NCBI GenBank assembly: GCA_050012355.1
Contig: JBEKHI010000234.1
Span: 1 to 21,635, forward strand
Direction of reading: 5' to 3'
Length of the DNA stretch: 21,635 nt
Origin: JBEKHI01 sp050012355
Lineage (GTDB): Bacteria; Actinomycetota; Actinomycetes; Streptosporangiales; Streptosporangiaceae
Under the pieces are notes generated by a model, which was not told where the DNA came from, made no database searches, and was given only the letters and a program-made list of their open reading frames with translations. Numbering within the stretch: the stretch's first letter is position 1; each line of letters starts with the position of its first letter. The position numbers and the translations under genes were made by a program. Below are positions 20,800 through 21,635 of this stretch, piece by piece.

Positions 20800-21635
20800 A
20801 TGCGACCGACCGACCCGGCCCAGGTGGCCGGGTACCGGTTGACCGGCATCCTCGGCGAGGGTGGCCAAGGCACCGTCTACCTGGGGGAAGACGAGGGCGG
20901 CCGCCATGTGGCGGTGAAGATGGTGCACCCGCACCTGCTCATCGACGACCAGGTGGCCCTGGACGGGATCTTGCGGGAAGTGCAGATCGCTGGCCGGCTC
21001 GCCCGGTTCTGCACGGCGCAGGTGATCACCACCGGTGAGGAAGACGGCCGACCCTACGTCGTCAGCGAGTACGTCTCCGGGCCTACGCTGGAAGAATCCG
21101 TCCGGAGTGAGGGTCCGCGGTCGGAAGCGTCGCTGCACAGGCTCGGGGTCGCGACCGCGACGGCGCTGTCGGCGATTCACCGGGCCGGGGTGCTGCACCG
21201 CGACTTCAAGCCGCACAATGTGATCCTCGGCCCGGATGGTCCCGTCGTCATCGACTTCGGGATCGCGCGGGTGCTGAACTCCGCGGTGCGCTCGACCATG
21301 ACCGGGCAACTGCTCGGTACGCCGTCCTACGTGGCACCGGAGCAGATCCGCCACCTGGCGACCGGGCCGGAGTCGGATGTCTTCGCCTGGGCCTGCACCA
21401 TGGTCTTCGCGGCCACTGGCCAGCCGCCGTTCGGGGGCTCCACCTGGCAGGAAACTTTCCGTCAGGTGGTAAACGACGAGCCGGAACTCGGCGACATTCA
21501 GGCCCCGCTCCGCGACCTGCTCGCCGCCTGCCTGGCCAAGGACCCCGAGGCACGGCCGACCATCGACCAGGTCCTGCGCGAGCTCACCGAGCGTCCGGAT
21601 AGCGATTTCCCGGCCCCGGTCGCGAACCTCCCGGC
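20800..21635 (+). CDS. Hanks-type serine/threonine protein kinase, N-terminal part
   Basis: The frame is open to the window end (278 residues seen). The kinase domain spans about 12-265: glycine loop LGEGGQGTVY, ATP-anchoring Lys40 (VAVKMV), Glu60 (REVQIAG), catalytic loop HRDFKPHNV with Asp135, Lys137 and Asn140, DFG at 152-154, activation segment with TGQLLGTPSYVAPEQI, and SDVFAWACTMVFAATGQPPF. Residues 269 onward (PDSDFPAPVANLP) start a linker. ATG 20800 has GGGAGAG 9 bases upstream; GTG 20782 in frame is less likely. The HRD arginine precedes the aspartate, which suggests activation-loop control. The C-terminal part (membrane helix, PASTA, WD40 or other sensor) lies beyond the window, so its role is unknown. 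Confidence 0.94.
   Translation, partial: MRPTDPAQVAGYRLTGILGEGGQGTVYLGEDEGGRHVAVKMVHPHLLIDDQVALDGILREVQIAGRLARFCTAQVITTGEEDGRPYVVSEYVSGPTLEESVRSEGPRSEASLHRLGVATATALSAIHRAGVLHRDFKPHNVILGPDGPVVIDFGIARVLNSAVRSTMTGQLLGTPSYVAPEQIRHLATGPESDVFAWACTMVFAATGQPPFGGSTWQETFRQVVNDEPELGDIQAPLRDLLAACLAKDPEARPTIDQVLRELTERPDSDFPAPVANLP

Overview
The window is GC-rich, with G/C-biased third codon positions, GTG and TTG starts, many 4 to 14 bp gene overlaps and typical actinobacterial families (F420/FMN luciferase-like oxidoreductases, AfsR-like ATPases, Pkn-type kinases, SpoIIE-type phosphatases). It comes from a high-GC actinomycete, probably a soil or plant-litter saprophyte because it carries secreted GH53 and GH12 glycosidases. 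I cannot name the genus. No tRNA, rRNA, CRISPR array, transposase or phage gene was seen.

Layout. 1-973: the end of a dye-decolorizing peroxidase with an encapsulin-targeting tail, then the family 1 encapsulin shell gene (a complete cargo/shell pair cut by the window edge). 970-2042: a convergent Tat-exported GH53 endo-galactanase with a LacI-type operator. 2209-4622: a DksA/TraR-type zinc-finger protein convergent with an OmpR-type response regulator/histidine kinase operon. 4731-5424: two very small overlapping ORFs and a small acidic protein. 5434-7954: cydA-cydB (cytochrome bd oxidase) behind a perfect palindrome. 7955-8416: a repeat-rich intergenic region. 8417-9981: an FMN-dependent luciferase-like monooxygenase coupled to its FMN reductase. 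9971-11285: a ParB-like-fold protein, a VOC protein and an Lrp/AsnC regulator. 11381-12523: hppD (tyrosine catabolism), divergent from the Lrp gene. 12518-14390: a SpoIIE-type phosphatase and an orphan AfsR-like ATPase. 14418-15676: an sqdB-like UDP-sulfoquinovose synthase with a clear terminator. 15998-16756: a secreted GH12 glucanase. 16963-19419: an F420-type oxidoreductase, a pterin-dehydratase/VOC fusion, a HAD phosphatase and a 35-codon MOSC remnant. 19530-20473: a secreted protein with a probable frameshift, then a Nudix hydrolase. 20522-20652: a second repeat locus. 20800-end: a serine/threonine kinase cut by the window edge.

How the genes work together. Clear functional pairs are Dyp/encapsulin, cydA/cydB, the monooxygenase/FMN reductase pair, the histidine kinase/response regulator pair, and probably Lrp/hppD. 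The rest is a mosaic of short transcription units. The least-explained signals are (i) a dispersed family of stem-loop repeats with a conserved loop and different stems at two loci 12.4 kb apart, (ii) a palindrome over the cydA promoter with a probable leaderless start, and (iii) several apparent gene-decay or sequence-error sites: the cydA 3' end, a missing beta-strand in the monooxygenase, the MOSC fragment and the frameshifted secreted protein. I did not find a convincing wholly new multi-gene system.
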